A program made the position numbers and the translations under genes. The notes below the pieces were generated by a model, which was not told the origin of the DNA, searched no databases, and saw nothing but the letters and a program-made list of their open reading frames with translations. This document shows positions 47,236 through 56,494 of a stretch of 64,000 bases of DNA, in pieces. This DNA comes from Lysobacteraceae bacterium UBA6001 (GTDB taxonomy: Bacteria; Pseudomonadota; Gammaproteobacteria; Xanthomonadales; Xanthomonadaceae). Each line of letters begins with the position of its first letter. Within the stretch, counting starts at the first letter, position 1. The stretch lies in the NCBI GenBank assembly GCA_002429615.1, contig DJAN01000179.1:602-64601 (forward strand), given 5' to 3'.

Positions 47236-47271
47236 AGGGACGGTCCACGGAGGGGCGGCGTCATGCGCCCC

Positions 47272-47613
47272 TCAATGCGTCGCGCGATCCCGCTTCCAGC
47301 CGCGATGCTTGATGTCCAGGTACAGGCTGTAGAGCGCGGTGAACGCCGGGAACAGGTTCTGCAGCACGCCCACCGAGTCCTGCTTGGCCGAGAACAGGAA
47401 GTAGCTCAGCGTCATCAGGCTGCCGATCACGCTCATGTACCAGAACAACCGCGGAATCACCGGCTTGCCCGCACGCTTGGACGCCACGAACTGCACCAGC
47501 CAGCGCCCGCCGAACATCAACGCGCCGACATAGCCGATCAGCTTCCAGCCGGTGACATGCAACCCCGTCCAGTACAGCCACGTCAGCGGCTGGTCGAGCC
47601 AGTGCAGTTCCAT
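47272..47613 (-). CDS. LABN-domain membrane protein
   Basis: 113-aa protein with the lipid-A-disaccharide synthase N-terminal domain (LABN): WKLIGYVGALMFGGRWLVQFVASKRAGKPVIPRLFWYMSVIGSLMTLSYF. Three membrane helices are probable. Such proteins often sit with a polyprenyl-phosphate glycosyltransferase, as here, and may flip or transfer a sugar in envelope modification. Confidence 0.9.
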   Translation of the reverse strand: MELHWLDQPLTWLYWTGLHVTGWKLIGYVGALMFGGRWLVQFVASKRAGKPVIPRLFWYMSVIGSLMTLSYFLFSAKQDSVGVLQNLFPAFTALYSLYLDIKHRGWKRDRATH

Positions 47614-47614
47614 C

Positions 47615-48337
47615 TCAACGCTCCTGCACGTCGGTGCGGCGGCTGCGCGCGATCAGCCACGCCACGCCGCGCAGGTCGCGGATGCCGACCAGCGCACGGT
47701 TGAGATTGTTGTACTTGGACACGCCTGCAGTACGGTGGCGGTGATTGACCGGCACGCTGATGGTCTTCCAGCCGGCACGCTGCATCAGCGCGGGCAGGAA
47801 ACGGTGCATGTGATCGAAATACGGCAGGTCCAGGAACGCGGCGCGCTCGAACAGCTTGATGCCGCAGCCGGTGTCCGGCGTGTCGTCGCGCAGCATGCGC
47901 GCGCGGATCGCGTTGGCCCACTTCGAGGCCCAGCGCTTGGAGCCGGAATCCTGCCGGTTGACCCGCCAGCCGGCAAACAGTTTGACCTGGGTCGGCGCGG
48001 TCGCACGCGCGGCCAGCATCTTCGGGATGTCCGCCGGATCGTTCTGGCCATCGCCATCCAGCGTGGCGATCCACGGCGCACGTGCCGCCTTGATGCCGTT
48101 GCGCACCGCCGTGCTCTGCCCGCTCTGCTGCACATGGTGCAGCACGCGCAGCTCCGGGTGGGTGAGCTTGAGCGACTCCAGCACCGCCAGGGTGTCATCC
48201 CGGGAGTTGTCGTCGACGTAGACGATCTCGAAGTCCACCTGGCCGCGCAGCGCGGCGACGATCTCGCCGACCAGCGGGGCGACGTTGTCGCGCTCGTTGA
48301 ACACCGGGACGACGACGGAGAGTTGGGGTTCGCTCAT
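47615..48337 (-). CDS. Dolichol/undecaprenyl-phosphate mannosyltransferase-like GT2
   Basis: 240-aa GT-A glycosyltransferase: VVPVFNERDNVAPLVGEI, VYVDDNSRDDT, LDGDGQNDPADI, and HRHRTAGVSKYNNLNR near the end. No C-terminal membrane domain. It should make a polyprenyl-linked sugar. ATG 48337 (MSEPQLSVV) is chosen over an upstream frame extension. It lies immediately before the LABN gene. Confidence 0.9.
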   Translation of the reverse strand: MSEPQLSVVVPVFNERDNVAPLVGEIVAALRGQVDFEIVYVDDNSRDDTLAVLESLKLTHPELRVLHHVQQSGQSTAVRNGIKAARAPWIATLDGDGQNDPADIPKMLAARATAPTQVKLFAGWRVNRQDSGSKRWASKWANAIRARMLRDDTPDTGCGIKLFERAAFLDLPYFDHMHRFLPALMQRAGWKTISVPVNHRHRTAGVSKYNNLNRALVGIRDLRGVAWLIARSRRTDVQER

Positions 48338-48416
48338 TGGAATCAGGCCGTTCGTTCGCACTGCACGCAAAAGGGACCGCGCATTTTCACCCGGGCATCT
48401 GACCCGGGCATGAAAG

Positions 48417-49382
48417 TCAGGCTCGGGCGCCGAAATACTCGCGGCACCACTGCACCACCGGCGGCAGGCCGGCTTCGATCGGGGTGGACGGGTCGAAACC
48501 GAAGGCCGCCTGCGCGCGCCGGGTGTCGGCCATGGTGCGGACCATGTCGCCCGGCTGCATCGGCTTGTAGACCTTCTGCGCCGGGCGGCCGGCGGCCTGC
48601 TCGATCACCGTGATGAAATGCTCCAGCTCCACCGGGGTGTGGTTGCCCAGGTTGAACACGCGATGCGGCGTGGCCTCCGCCGAAGGATGGTCGAGCGCAC
48701 CCAGCACGCCGGCGACGATGTCGCTGACATGGGTGAAGTCGCGCTGCATCCGCCCCTCGTTGAACACGTCGATCGGCCGGCCCGCCAGCACCGCGCGCGA
48801 GAACAGCAGCGGCGCCATGTCCGGGCGGCCCCAGGGGCCGTACACGGTGAAGAAACGCAGGCCCGTGGCCGGCAGCTGGTAGAGCTGGGCATAGGTGTAG
48901 GCCATCAGCTCGTTGGCGGCCTTGGTGGCCGCATACAGCGAGCGCGGCTGGTCGACACGCTGGTCCTCGGAGAACGGCGGGGTCGCCGAATCGCCGTAGA
49001 CCGAGCTGCTGGAGGCGTAGACCAGGTGCGCGATGCCGCGGTGGCGGCACAGCTCCAGCATGTTGACGAAGCCGACCAGGTTGCTGTCGACATAGGCATA
49101 CGGGTTCTGCAGCGAATAACGCACGCCGGCCTGCGCGGCCAGGTGCACCACGCGGTCCGGCTTGACCTCCTCGAACAGCGCTTCGAGCGCGGCACGGTCG
49201 GTCAGGTCGATGGCGCGGATGTCGATGTCCGGACACAGCGCGGCAACCCGGTCGCGCTTGATCTGCGGGTCGTAGTAGTCGTTGTAGTTGTCCAGACCCA
49301 CCACCTGCTCACCCCGCGCGGCGAGCGCGCGGCAGGTGTAGGCGCCGATGAAGCCGGCCGCGCCGGTGACCAGGACGGTCAT
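48417..49382 (-). CDS. NAD-dependent UDP-sugar epimerase (UDP-glucuronate 4-epimerase-like)
   Basis: 321-aa extended SDR. NAD site is VTGAAGFIGAYT, followed by LDNYNDYYDPQIKRDR, VVHLAAQAGVRYS, and the catalytic SSSVYGD / YAATK. The DNYNDYYD loop is the mark of UDP-glucuronate/UDP-galacturonate 4-epimerases. ATG 49382 overlaps the Cdd1-like gene by 4 nt. Probably supplies uronic acid for polysaccharide. Confidence 0.92.
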   Translation of the reverse strand: MTVLVTGAAGFIGAYTCRALAARGEQVVGLDNYNDYYDPQIKRDRVAALCPDIDIRAIDLTDRAALEALFEEVKPDRVVHLAAQAGVRYSLQNPYAYVDSNLVGFVNMLELCRHRGIAHLVYASSSSVYGDSATPPFSEDQRVDQPRSLYAATKAANELMAYTYAQLYQLPATGLRFFTVYGPWGRPDMAPLLFSRAVLAGRPIDVFNEGRMQRDFTHVSDIVAGVLGALDHPSAEATPHRVFNLGNHTPVELEHFITVIEQAAGRPAQKVYKPMQPGDMVRTMADTRRAQAAFGFDPSTPIEAGLPPVVQWCREYFGARA

Positions 49383-49675
49383 GCGCCCGCGCCTTCCAGC
49401 GCGCGCTTGCGTTCGGCGGTGAAGGCCCACCAGGGCTGCGCCGGCGCGCCCTCGACGAAACGGGTGATCGACAGGAACACGTCGATCACGCAGGGATCGT
49501 GAATCTGCCCGGTCTGCACGCACAGCAGCGTGTACATGTCATACGCATCGCGCCCGTGCAGCTTGCCCGGCTCGTCGATGCCGATGCAGCGCAGGTCCTG
49601 CGCGCAGGCTGGCCCGACGTTGGGCAGGTCGGTGAGAACGGAGATACGGCTACGGTCGACCTTGCTCGGATTCAT
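49379..49675 (-). CDS. Helix-hairpin-helix protein, Cdd1/pathogenicity-locus family
   Basis: 98-aa protein: SVLTDLPNVGPACAQDLRCIGIDEPGKLHGRDAYDMYTLLC, a helix-hairpin-helix motif of the Cdd1 family, followed by a Trp-rich C-terminus PWWAFTAERKR. Such small proteins may bind DNA; function is unknown. It overlaps the epimerase gene by 4 nt. Confidence 0.85.
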   Translation of the reverse strand: MNPSKVDRSRISVLTDLPNVGPACAQDLRCIGIDEPGKLHGRDAYDMYTLLCVQTGQIHDPCVIDVFLSITRFVEGAPAQPWWAFTAERKRALEGAGA

Positions 49676-49699
49676 GACGTCATTCGCCTGAGGCGTGGA

Positions 49700-50662
49700 T
49701 CAGCCCTGCGGGCGGAAACGCAGTTTTTCCAGCACGCCGTCGAGCGTGTCCAGATCGGTGTAGTGGATGACCAGCTTGCCCTTGCCGCCGCGGCCGTGGT
49801 TGATCGCGACCTTGGTGCCCAGCGATTCGGACAGCTCGGTTTCCAGCGAGGCGATGTCCGCCTGCTGCGGCACTCGCGCCGGCGGCGCGGCCTTGCGCAG
49901 CGCGCCCGGCACCTTGCCGGCGGCGAACTGCTGCGCGCGATGCTCGACCTCGCGCACCGACCAGCCCTGGTCGGCGGCGTCGTGGGCGAGCTTGACCGCC
50001 AGTTCCGGTGCCAGCGTCAGCAGCGCGCGGGCGTGCCCCATTTCCAGGCGGCGCGATTCCAGCAGCACGCGGATCGCCACCGGCAGCTCCAGCAGGCGCA
50101 ACAGGTTGGAGACCGAGGCGCGCGAACGGCCCACGGCGCCAGCGGCCTCGGCATGGGTCAGCGAGAACTCCTCGATCAGGCGCTGCAGTGCCTGCGCCTC
50201 CTCCAGCGGATTGAGGTCCTCGCGCTGGATGTTCTCGATCAGCGCCATGGCGATGACGGTGCGATCGTCGAGATCGCGCACCACCACCGGCACTTCGTCC
50301 AGTCCGGCCAGCTGCGAGGCGCGCCAGCGGCGCTCGCCGGCGACGATTTCGTACATCCCCGTGGGAAGCCCGCCCGGGGTCAGCTCACGCACGACGATGG
50401 GCTGGATGACGCCCTGCGCCTTGATCGACTCTGCCAGCTCGGCCAGCTTGGCCTCGTCCATTTCCTGGCGCGGCTGGTACTTGCCGGGCTGCAACTGGCC
50501 GACCGGCAGGTGGCGCAGCACTTCGCCCGGTTGCACGTCGCCGGCCGGGTCCACCGCCGGCGTGGCGGCGGGTACGGCAGCGACGGCGCCCTTCGGGCCC
50601 AGCAATGCCTCCAGGCCGCGGCCGAGGCCGCGCTTCTTGGCAGGGTTGGGCTTGATGGTCAT
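49700..50662 (-). CDS. parB: Chromosome partitioning protein ParB
   Basis: 320-aa CTPase/parS-binding protein. N-terminal RGLGRGLEALLG box, then GERRWRASQLAG (CTP site), HTH with TEAEAAGAVGRSRASVSNLLRLL-like AHAEAAG...SRASVSN, and C-terminal dimerisation segment GKLVIHYTDLDTLDGVLEKLRF. It overlaps the parA stop by one base (TGATG). No parS palindrome was noticed in the window. Confidence 0.96.
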   Translation of the reverse strand: MTIKPNPAKKRGLGRGLEALLGPKGAVAAVPAATPAVDPAGDVQPGEVLRHLPVGQLQPGKYQPRQEMDEAKLAELAESIKAQGVIQPIVVRELTPGGLPTGMYEIVAGERRWRASQLAGLDEVPVVVRDLDDRTVIAMALIENIQREDLNPLEEAQALQRLIEEFSLTHAEAAGAVGRSRASVSNLLRLLELPVAIRVLLESRRLEMGHARALLTLAPELAVKLAHDAADQGWSVREVEHRAQQFAAGKVPGALRKAAPPARVPQQADIASLETELSESLGTKVAINHGRGGKGKLVIHYTDLDTLDGVLEKLRFRPQG

Positions 50663-51459
50663 CAGACGGTCTCCACGGCCCGGGCGGCCTTCTTGCGTTC
50701 CTCGTGGCGGCGGATCACTTCGCCGGCGAGTCCCAGATAAGCCACGCCGCCCCGCGAGGTACGGTCGTAACCCACGATGCTCTGGCCATGGCTCGGCGCC
50801 TCGGCCAGGCGCACGTTGCGCGGCACGATGGTGCGGAACACGCGGTCGCCGAAGTGCTCGGTGAGCTCGGCGGACACGGCGTTGGCCAGGTTGTTGCGGA
50901 TGTCGAACATGGTGCGCAGCACGCCCTCGATCTCAAGCGCGGGGTTGAGCTGGGCGCGCAGCGCCTCGATGGTCTCGATCAGCGCGCTCAGCCCTTCCAG
51001 CGCGTAGTACTCGCACTGCATCGGCACGATCACCGAATCGGCGGCGGTCAGCGCGTTGAGGGTCAGCAGCGACAGCGCCGGCGGGCAGTCGATCAGGATG
51101 AAGTCGTACTGGCTGCGCATCGGTTCCAGCGCGCGCTTCAGCCGCTGCTCGCGCTCGGACTCCTCCATCAGCTGGATTTCGGCCGCGGTCAGGTCGATGT
51201 TGCCCGGCAGCAGGTCGAAGCCTTCCGGCGCGGTGACGCGGATCTGTTCGGCGGTGGTTTCGCCCAGCAGCACATCGCAGGTGGAGGCGGCCAGCTCGCG
51301 CTTGTCGATGCCGCTGCCCATGGTCGCGTTGCCCTGCGCATCGAGGTCGACCAGCAGCACGCGCTTGGGCGCTCGCGCCAGCGCCGCCGCCAGATTGACC
51401 GCGGTCGTGGTCTTGCCGACGCCGCCTTTCTGGTTGGCGATCGCGATGATCCGGGCCAT
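50662..51459 (-). CDS. parA: Chromosome partitioning ATPase ParA
   Basis: 265-aa Walker-type ATPase that moves ParB-parS. Deviant Walker A IANQKGGVGKTTTAVNLAA, DLDAQGNAT, and DCPPALSLLTLNAL are clear. ATG 51459 (MARIIAIANQ) is chosen since it is the family N-terminus. rsmG lies next to it, the usual rsmG-parA-parB order. Confidence 0.97.
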   Translation of the reverse strand: MARIIAIANQKGGVGKTTTAVNLAAALARAPKRVLLVDLDAQGNATMGSGIDKRELAASTCDVLLGETTAEQIRVTAPEGFDLLPGNIDLTAAEIQLMEESEREQRLKRALEPMRSQYDFILIDCPPALSLLTLNALTAADSVIVPMQCEYYALEGLSALIETIEALRAQLNPALEIEGVLRTMFDIRNNLANAVSAELTEHFGDRVFRTIVPRNVRLAEAPSHGQSIVGYDRTSRGGVAYLGLAGEVIRRHEERKKAARAVETV

Positions 51460-51616
51460 GCGGGGGTGCCTCGTGGGCAGGGTGTCAGGACCGGCCATTA
51501 TGCGGGCTGTGGCGTCCGGGGTGAAATCGGCGCGGCGCCGCCTGCGGCCCCTGCCCCGGACCGTGCCCGGGGCGATGGCGGTTGCCGGGGCCCGCGCGGG
51601 CGGCGGACCCGGGGCC

Positions 51617-52255
51617 TCAGCCCCGCGCCACCTCGACCAGATGCCGCTCCCCGGTCAGCCCCGGCACCACCAGGGGATGCACCTGGCGGACGGTCCAGCC
51701 GGCCGGCAGCGCCGCGATCTCCTCGTGCGGATGGACGCCCTTCATCGCCAGCAGCGTGCCACCCGGCCGCAGCAGGTGGCCGCCGACCTCGATGATCCCG
51801 GCCAGGGTGTCCAGCGCGCGGGCAGTGAGGTGGTCGTAGGCGGCCGGTTCGTCCAGCGCCTCGGCGCGCGACTCGGCCACCCGGGCGTTGCCCAGCCCCA
51901 GCTGGCGCACGGCCTCGCGCATGAAACGCGCCTTCTTGCCATTGCTCTCCACCAGCGTGACCTGCAGCCCGGGGCGGGTGATCGCCAGCGGAATGCCGGG
52001 CAGCCCGGGGCCGGTGCCCAGGTCGGCCAGCCGCCCGGTCTCGATATAAGGACGCATCGCCAGCGAGTCGAGCAGGTGGCGGGTGACCATCTCGCGCGGG
52101 TCGCGGATGGCGGTCAGGTTGTAGGTGCGGTTCCAGCGCGCCAGCAGCGCCAGATAGGTGCACAGCGGTTCGGCGAACGCGGCCTCCAGGCCCATGGCCT
52201 CGAGTCCGCGTACCAGGTCGTTCCGCGCTTCGGCGGGCAGGACGGCATCATTCAT
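51617..52255 (-). CDS. rsmG: 16S rRNA (guanine527-N7)-methyltransferase RsmG
   Basis: 212-aa methyltransferase, formerly Gid[44 protein letters not shown] (SAM site) and [15 protein letters not shown] are diagnostic. It overlaps the PPTase gene by 4 nt. The 157 bp between it and parA are GC-rich without recognisable genes. Confidence 0.96.
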   Translation of the reverse strand: MNDAVLPAEARNDLVRGLEAMGLEAAFAEPLCTYLALLARWNRTYNLTAIRDPREMVTRHLLDSLAMRPYIETGRLADLGTGPGLPGIPLAITRPGLQVTLVESNGKKARFMREAVRQLGLGNARVAESRAEALDEPAAYDHLTARALDTLAGIIEVGGHLLRPGGTLLAMKGVHPHEEIAALPAGWTVRQVHPLVVPGLTGERHLVEVARG

Positions 52256-52872
52256 GCCGGCATTATCGCAGGCAGCGCGTCCCCGGCTGGGTACCAGGCC
52301 AGCGCGGCGCGGTAGCCGGGCGCCGCCAGCCACTCGTGCAGGGTCCAGCGGGTAGCCTCGCCAAGCGCCGCATCGCACCAGGCCAGGTGCAGGGCGCCCT
52401 CCCCGTCCTCTGCGAAGCGCAGCCGGTGCAGGCCGAAGGAAATGCCATGGCCGTGCGCCTTGAGCAGCGCTTCCTTGGCACACCACAGGCGGAAGAAGCG
52501 GTCGCTGCAGTCGGTGTCGGACAGCGATTGCAGCCAGCGGATCTCCTCGGGGTGGAAATATCGCTCCACCACCTCGCGCATGCGCGGCCGTGGCCGCAGC
52601 CGTTCCAGGTCAACGCCCAGCTGCATGTCCTCGCCCAGCCCGAGCAGCAGGTGGTCGCCGCTATGGCTCCAGCCGGTGCCGAACCCCGCCAACGGGGGCA
52701 GCAGCCAAGGCCGGCCACGCACGTCGCGGGTCATCGGCACGTCCTGCGGCGGCAGCGCGAAACGCTCGCCCAGGACTTCGCGGGCCTGTGGCTCGCCACG
52801 CGTGCCGGGGGTATGCGGCAGCAGCCACAAGCTGACCGGACCGACCTGCCAGTCCGGCGGGTTGCCGCTCAA
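52252..52872 (-). CDS. Sfp-type 4'-phosphopantetheinyl transferase
   Basis: 206-aa enzyme that moves phosphopantetheine from CoA to the Ser of carrier proteins. GVDLE with Asp88 and Glu90 (metal ligands), then [18 protein letters not shown]. It resembles the Sfp/HetI class that acts on secondary-metabolite ACPs. The window contains two polyene ACPs needing such activation, so it is a candidate partner. ATGA overlap with rsmG. Confidence 0.9.
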   Translation of the reverse strand: MSGNPPDWQVGPVSLWLLPHTPGTRGEPQAREVLGERFALPPQDVPMTRDVRGRPWLLPPLAGFGTGWSHSGDHLLLGLGEDMQLGVDLERLRPRPRMREVVERYFHPEEIRWLQSLSDTDCSDRFFRLWCAKEALLKAHGHGISFGLHRLRFAEDGEGALHLAWCDAALGEATRWTLHEWLAAPGYRAALAWYPAGDALPAIMPA

Positions 52873-53007
52873 ACCCCGCCCCCGGCGGGCAGCTGAACGA
52901 GCGGACGAGGGTCAAAATCTTTAACGGGCACTTCACGAAACCGCGCGTTGAATGTCGCTGCCGCACCACTCCCCGGGCGGTGACTCGAAGTAAAAGGAGA
53001 TTCGGGC

Positions 53008-53259
53008 ATGGGCATCATCATCTGGCTGATCGTCGGTGGCATCGTGGGCTGGCTCGCCAGCATCATCATGCGCCGCGATGCTCAGCAGGGCATCATCCTC
53101 AACATCGTGGTGGGCATCATCGGCGCCTTGCTCGCCGGCTGGCTGTTCGGCGGTGGCATCAACGAGGCGATCACGCTGCGTACCTTCCTGTTCTCCCTGA
53201 TCGGCGCGGTGATCCTGCTGGCCATCGTCAACCTGTTTACCCGCGGTCGCGCACGCTGA
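53008..53259 (+). CDS. GlsB/YeaQ/YmgE-family small membrane protein
   Basis: 83 aa with three helices; MGIIIWLIVGGIVGWLASIIMRRDAQQGIILNIVVGIIGALLAGW is the family signature. These proteins are stress-induced and of unknown biochemical role. AAGGAGAT gives a strong ribosome site. Confidence 0.93.
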   Translation: MGIIIWLIVGGIVGWLASIIMRRDAQQGIILNIVVGIIGALLAGWLFGGGINEAITLRTFLFSLIGAVILLAIVNLFTRGRAR

Positions 53260-53283
53260 GCGCCGGCGACCTTCCGATCACGC

Positions 53284-53308
53284 GAAGCCCGGGCCTGGCC
53301 CGGGCTTC
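53284..53308 (+). terminator. Hairpin terminator between convergent genes
   Basis: GAAGCCCGGGCC / GGCCCGGGCTTC, a perfect 12-bp stem, followed by TTCGTTTC on the plus strand. It lies between the convergent GlsB-type and GFA-type genes and could serve both. Confidence 0.7.
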
Positions 53309-53314
53309 TTCGTT

Positions 53315-53725
53315 TCAGGGCTGGCGGTCGGCCGGATGGTGGACGCCATCGGAGACCGGGATCGGCTGCGGCAGTGCGTAGGGATCCACGCCATCCAGGC
53401 AACCGACGTTGTAGCCGTACTGGTCCGGGTTCGAGCGCCGCCGGTGATGGGTGTAGATGCCGCAGGTGGCACAGAAATAGTGTTCGGCCACGTGGGTGTT
53501 GAACTGGTACAGACGCAGCTGGCCGCCATCCTGCACCACCCGCAACCCGGCCAGCGGCACCGAGCCGACGATGGCGCCGCGACGCCGGCACATCGAGCAG
53601 TTGCAGCGGCGCGGGTCGATGATGCCGTCCGGCAGCTGCAGTTCCAGCACCACTGCGCCGCAATGACAGCGCGCGTGGTGCACGGGCTGGATGCGGGTGC
53701 CCCCCACTTCGCGGATACCGGCCAT
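53315..53725 (-). CDS. GFA-family (CENP-V/GFA) zinc protein
   Basis: 136 aa with the zinc ligands of the glutathione-dependent formaldehyde-activating fold: HARCHCGAVVLEL, RRCNCSMCRRRG and YFCATCGIYTHHRRR. ATG 53725 is used; the start is 6 bp from the xth stop. Enzymatic role unknown. Confidence 0.9.
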   Translation of the reverse strand: MAGIREVGGTRIQPVHHARCHCGAVVLELQLPDGIIDPRRCNCSMCRRRGAIVGSVPLAGLRVVQDGGQLRLYQFNTHVAEHYFCATCGIYTHHRRRSNPDQYGYNVGCLDGVDPYALPQPIPVSDGVHHPADRQP

Positions 53726-53730
53726 CTTGC

Positions 53731-54501
53731 TCAGTCCGCCAGCTCGACCCAGGCCGGCGCATGGTCGCTGGGTCGGTCCCAGGTGCGCGGCTCGCGGTCG
53801 ATGTCGGCGGCCTTGGCCTGCGCGCGCAGGGCGTCCGATACCAGGGTCAGGTCGATGCGCAGGCCGAGGTTGCGGCGGAAGCCGGCGGCGCGGTAATCCC
53901 ACCAGCTGAATACCCCCGCCTCATCGTGGTGCAGGCGGAAGGCGTCGTGCAGGCCGAGCGCTTCGAGCTTGCGCAGTCCGGCGCGCTCGGCGGTGGAGGT
54001 GAGGATGTGGTTGTCGTTCCACACCGCCGGGTCGTGCACGTCACGTTCGTCCGGGGCGATGTTGAAGTCGCCCAGCACCACCATCTTCGGGTGGCGCTGC
54101 AGCTCGGCGGCGAGCCATTCGTGCACGGCGTCGAGCCAGCGCAGCTTGTAGGCGTACTTGTCGGTGCCCACGTCCTGCCCGTTGACGACATACAGGTTGA
54201 CGATGCGGACATCACCGACGGTGGCGGCGATGACGCGCTTCTGCTCGTCCTCGAAGCCGGGGATGCCGACCTGCACGTCCTGGGCGGGCTCACGCGAGAG
54301 GATCGCCACGCCGTTGTAGGTCTTCTGCCCGGCGAACACACTGCGGTAGCCGATGCCGGCCAGTTCGCCATCCGGGAACTTGTGGTCCTCCAGCTTGGTT
54401 TCCTGGATGCCGACGATGTCCGGCGCGGCGGACTGCAGCCACTGCTGCAGGTGCGGCAGGCGCACGTTGAGCGAATTGACGTTCCAGGAGGCGATGCGCA
54501 T
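53731..54501 (-). CDS. xthA: Exodeoxyribonuclease III
   Basis: 256-aa AP endonuclease/3' exonuclease. MRIASWNVNSLNVRLPHLQQWL, QETKLEDHKFP, VLGDFNIAPDERDVHDP and DRPSDHAPAWVEL supply the catalytic Asp, Asn and His residues. Full length. Confidence 0.96.
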   Translation of the reverse strand: MRIASWNVNSLNVRLPHLQQWLQSAAPDIVGIQETKLEDHKFPDGELAGIGYRSVFAGQKTYNGVAILSREPAQDVQVGIPGFEDEQKRVIAATVGDVRIVNLYVVNGQDVGTDKYAYKLRWLDAVHEWLAAELQRHPKMVVLGDFNIAPDERDVHDPAVWNDNHILTSTAERAGLRKLEALGLHDAFRLHHDEAGVFSWWDYRAAGFRRNLGLRIDLTLVSDALRAQAKAADIDREPRTWDRPSDHAPAWVELAD

Positions 54502-54619
54502 GCGGGCGGCTCTTTCTCGGCAGACGGCATATTGTCCCGGCTCGGCCCGCCACAGGCAAAGCCGGCGGCGACACGCGGCCGGCGCGCTATGCTGCGCCCT
54601 CCTCCCGCGGAGCGTGGCC

Positions 54620-54982
54620 ATGCATGTCACCGGTATTGGTGGATTGTTCTTCCGCGCACGCGACCCGGAGGCCCTCGCCGCCTGGTATGCGCAGCACCTG
54701 GGCGTCGGACCGGTCGGCGATACCTGGACCTGGGCGCAGCAGGCCGGGCCCACCGTGTTCATGCCCTTCAAGCAGCAGACCGACTATTTCCCGGCCGACC
54801 GCCAGTGGATGCTCAACCTGCGCGTGAGCGATCTCGACGGCCTGCTGGCCAAGCTGCGCGCGGCCGACATCGCGGTGGAGACCCGCGCCGAATGGGACAG
54901 CCCGGAAACCGGCCGCTTCGCCCGCATCCATGACCCGGAAGGCCTGCCGATCGAGCTGTGGGAACCGCCGGCGGAAGACTGA
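54620..54982 (+). CDS. VOC/glyoxalase-fold protein
   Basis: 120-aa vicinal-oxygen-chelate protein: MHVTGIGGLFFRARDPEALAAWYAQHLG, then LRVSDLDGLLAKLRAADI and IHDPEGLPIELWEP, where the His, Glu metal ligands of the fold lie. Likely a small dioxygenase or antibiotic-resistance-like enzyme; substrate unknown. It is divergent from xth. Confidence 0.9.
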   Translation: MHVTGIGGLFFRARDPEALAAWYAQHLGVGPVGDTWTWAQQAGPTVFMPFKQQTDYFPADRQWMLNLRVSDLDGLLAKLRAADIAVETRAEWDSPETGRFARIHDPEGLPIELWEPPAED

Positions 54983-54985
54983 GCC

Positions 54986-56401
54986 TCAGCGCACCAGCCA
55001 GCGCAGCAGGCGATCGATGCGCGCATACGGCGGCTTGAGCAGGTCGGTGGCGCTGCGGCGCGGTTGCCACAGGACCGGCAGCTGCTTGCTCATCGCATCG
55101 AAGCCGGCACGGCCGTGGTACGCGCCCATGCCGCTGGCCCCCACGCCACCGAAGGGCAATCCGTTGGCGGCGAAGTGCAGCAGCGTGTCGTTGACGGTGA
55201 CGCCGCCGGCGACGGTGCCGGCGAGGATGCGCTCGACGTCCTCGCGATGCCGCGAGAACGGATATAGCGCCAGCGGCCTTTCGCGCGCCGCCACCCCTGC
55301 AATCGCCTGGTCGAGCGTGCGATAGCCGAGCACCGGCAGCACCGGGCCGAAGATCTCCTCGCGCATCAGCGCCAGGTCTTCGGGCGGGTCGAGCACCAGC
55401 GTCGGCGGCATGAGGCGTTCGGCCTGCGCGCGCGCCGCATCCACCGTCGCCAGTTCGATCACCTGCACGCCACGCGCGCGCGCCTCGTCCAGCCAGCCAC
55501 GCAGCCGTGCGTACTGGCCTGCGTTGACGACGCGGGTGTAGTCGTCGAGCGGGCCGGAGAAATCGCCATAACGCTGCACGATTTCCGCGCGCAGCGCCTC
55601 CACCAGCGCCGGCACTGCGGCCTGCGGGGCCAGCACATAGTCCGGCGCGATGCAGGTCTGCCCGGCGTTGAACCACTTGCCGGTCGCCAGCCGCGCGGCG
55701 GCCTGCGCCAGCGGGTAATCCGGGCAGACGATGGCCGGCGACTTGCCGCCCAGCTCCAGCGTCAGCGGCGTGAGGTTCTGGGCCGCGGCGGCCATCACCT
55801 TGCGGCCCACCGCCGTGGAGCCGGTGAACACGAGGTGGTCCAGCGGCAGACCTGCGAACGCGGCAGCCACGTCGGCATCGCCTTCCACCACCGCCACGCG
55901 GTCGGCCGGGAATGCCTCGCCGATGAGCCGGCGCAGGAACGCGGACGTGCGCGGTGCGTGTTCGGACGGCTTGAGCAGCACATGGTTGCCCGCGGCGATC
56001 GCGGTCGCCAAGGGCACCAGCGCGAGATTGACCGGGTAGTTCCAAGGCGCGATCACGCCCACCACCCCGAGCGGCACCGCGCGCACTTCCGCACGTGCCG
56101 GCCACAACCGCCAGCCGGCGCCGACCCGGCGCGGACGGCTCCAGCGCCGCAGGTGGCGCAGCAGATGGTCGATCTCACCCAGCACGGTCATGCCATCGGC
56201 AAGCAGGGATTCATGCCGCGAGCGGTGACCGAAATCGGCGGCGATCGCCTCGGCCATCTCATCCAGGCGCTGCTTGAACAGCATGCGCAGACGCTGCAGG
56301 TCCGCGCGCCGTTGTTCGAGCGGTGGCCGGCGGCGCTGCCAGGCGGTGCGCAGGCCGGCGAGGGTCGCGTCCAGCGTGACGGCGGGGTTCGGGGCATCCA
56401 T
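54986..56401 (-). CDS. Coniferyl-aldehyde-type aldehyde dehydrogenase
   Basis: 471-aa NAD(P)-dependent ALDH. APWNYPVNLALVPLATAIAAGN, FTGSTAVGRKV, LELGGKSP (catalytic Glu) and NAGQTCIAPDYVL (catalytic Cys) are clear. The GQTC-I-APDY form and VNDTLLHFAANGLPFGGVG are typical of the coniferyl/fatty aldehyde dehydrogenase group. Confidence 0.93.
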   Translation of the reverse strand: MDAPNPAVTLDATLAGLRTAWQRRRPPLEQRRADLQRLRMLFKQRLDEMAEAIAADFGHRSRHESLLADGMTVLGEIDHLLRHLRRWSRPRRVGAGWRLWPARAEVRAVPLGVVGVIAPWNYPVNLALVPLATAIAAGNHVLLKPSEHAPRTSAFLRRLIGEAFPADRVAVVEGDADVAAAFAGLPLDHLVFTGSTAVGRKVMAAAAQNLTPLTLELGGKSPAIVCPDYPLAQAAARLATGKWFNAGQTCIAPDYVLAPQAAVPALVEALRAEIVQRYGDFSGPLDDYTRVVNAGQYARLRGWLDEARARGVQVIELATVDAARAQAERLMPPTLVLDPPEDLALMREEIFGPVLPVLGYRTLDQAIAGVAARERPLALYPFSRHREDVERILAGTVAGGVTVNDTLLHFAANGLPFGGVGASGMGAYHGRAGFDAMSKQLPVLWQPRRSATDLLKPPYARIDRLLRWLVR

Positions 56402-56426
56402 CGCCGGACTATACGGGCGGCAGGCG

Positions 56427-56455
56427 AAAAAAAGGGCGCCGGCTTGCCGGCGCCC
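56427..56455 (-). terminator. Rho-independent terminator after the MHS transporter
   Basis: Minus strand GGGCGCCGGC-AAGC-CGGCGCCC-like stem followed by seven T residues. A second GGCCGGCGC/GCGCCGGCC hairpin lies just upstream. Confidence 0.85.
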
Positions 56456-56494
56456 GGGAAGGGCCGGCGCAAGCGCCGGCCTCGGGGGGGTCGA

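Noticed and set aside
49700-52255. Replication origin or parS near parAB-rsmG
   Set aside because: No TGTTTCACGTGAAACA-like palindrome, DnaA-box cluster or dnaA gene was noticed; gene order alone does not prove an origin here.
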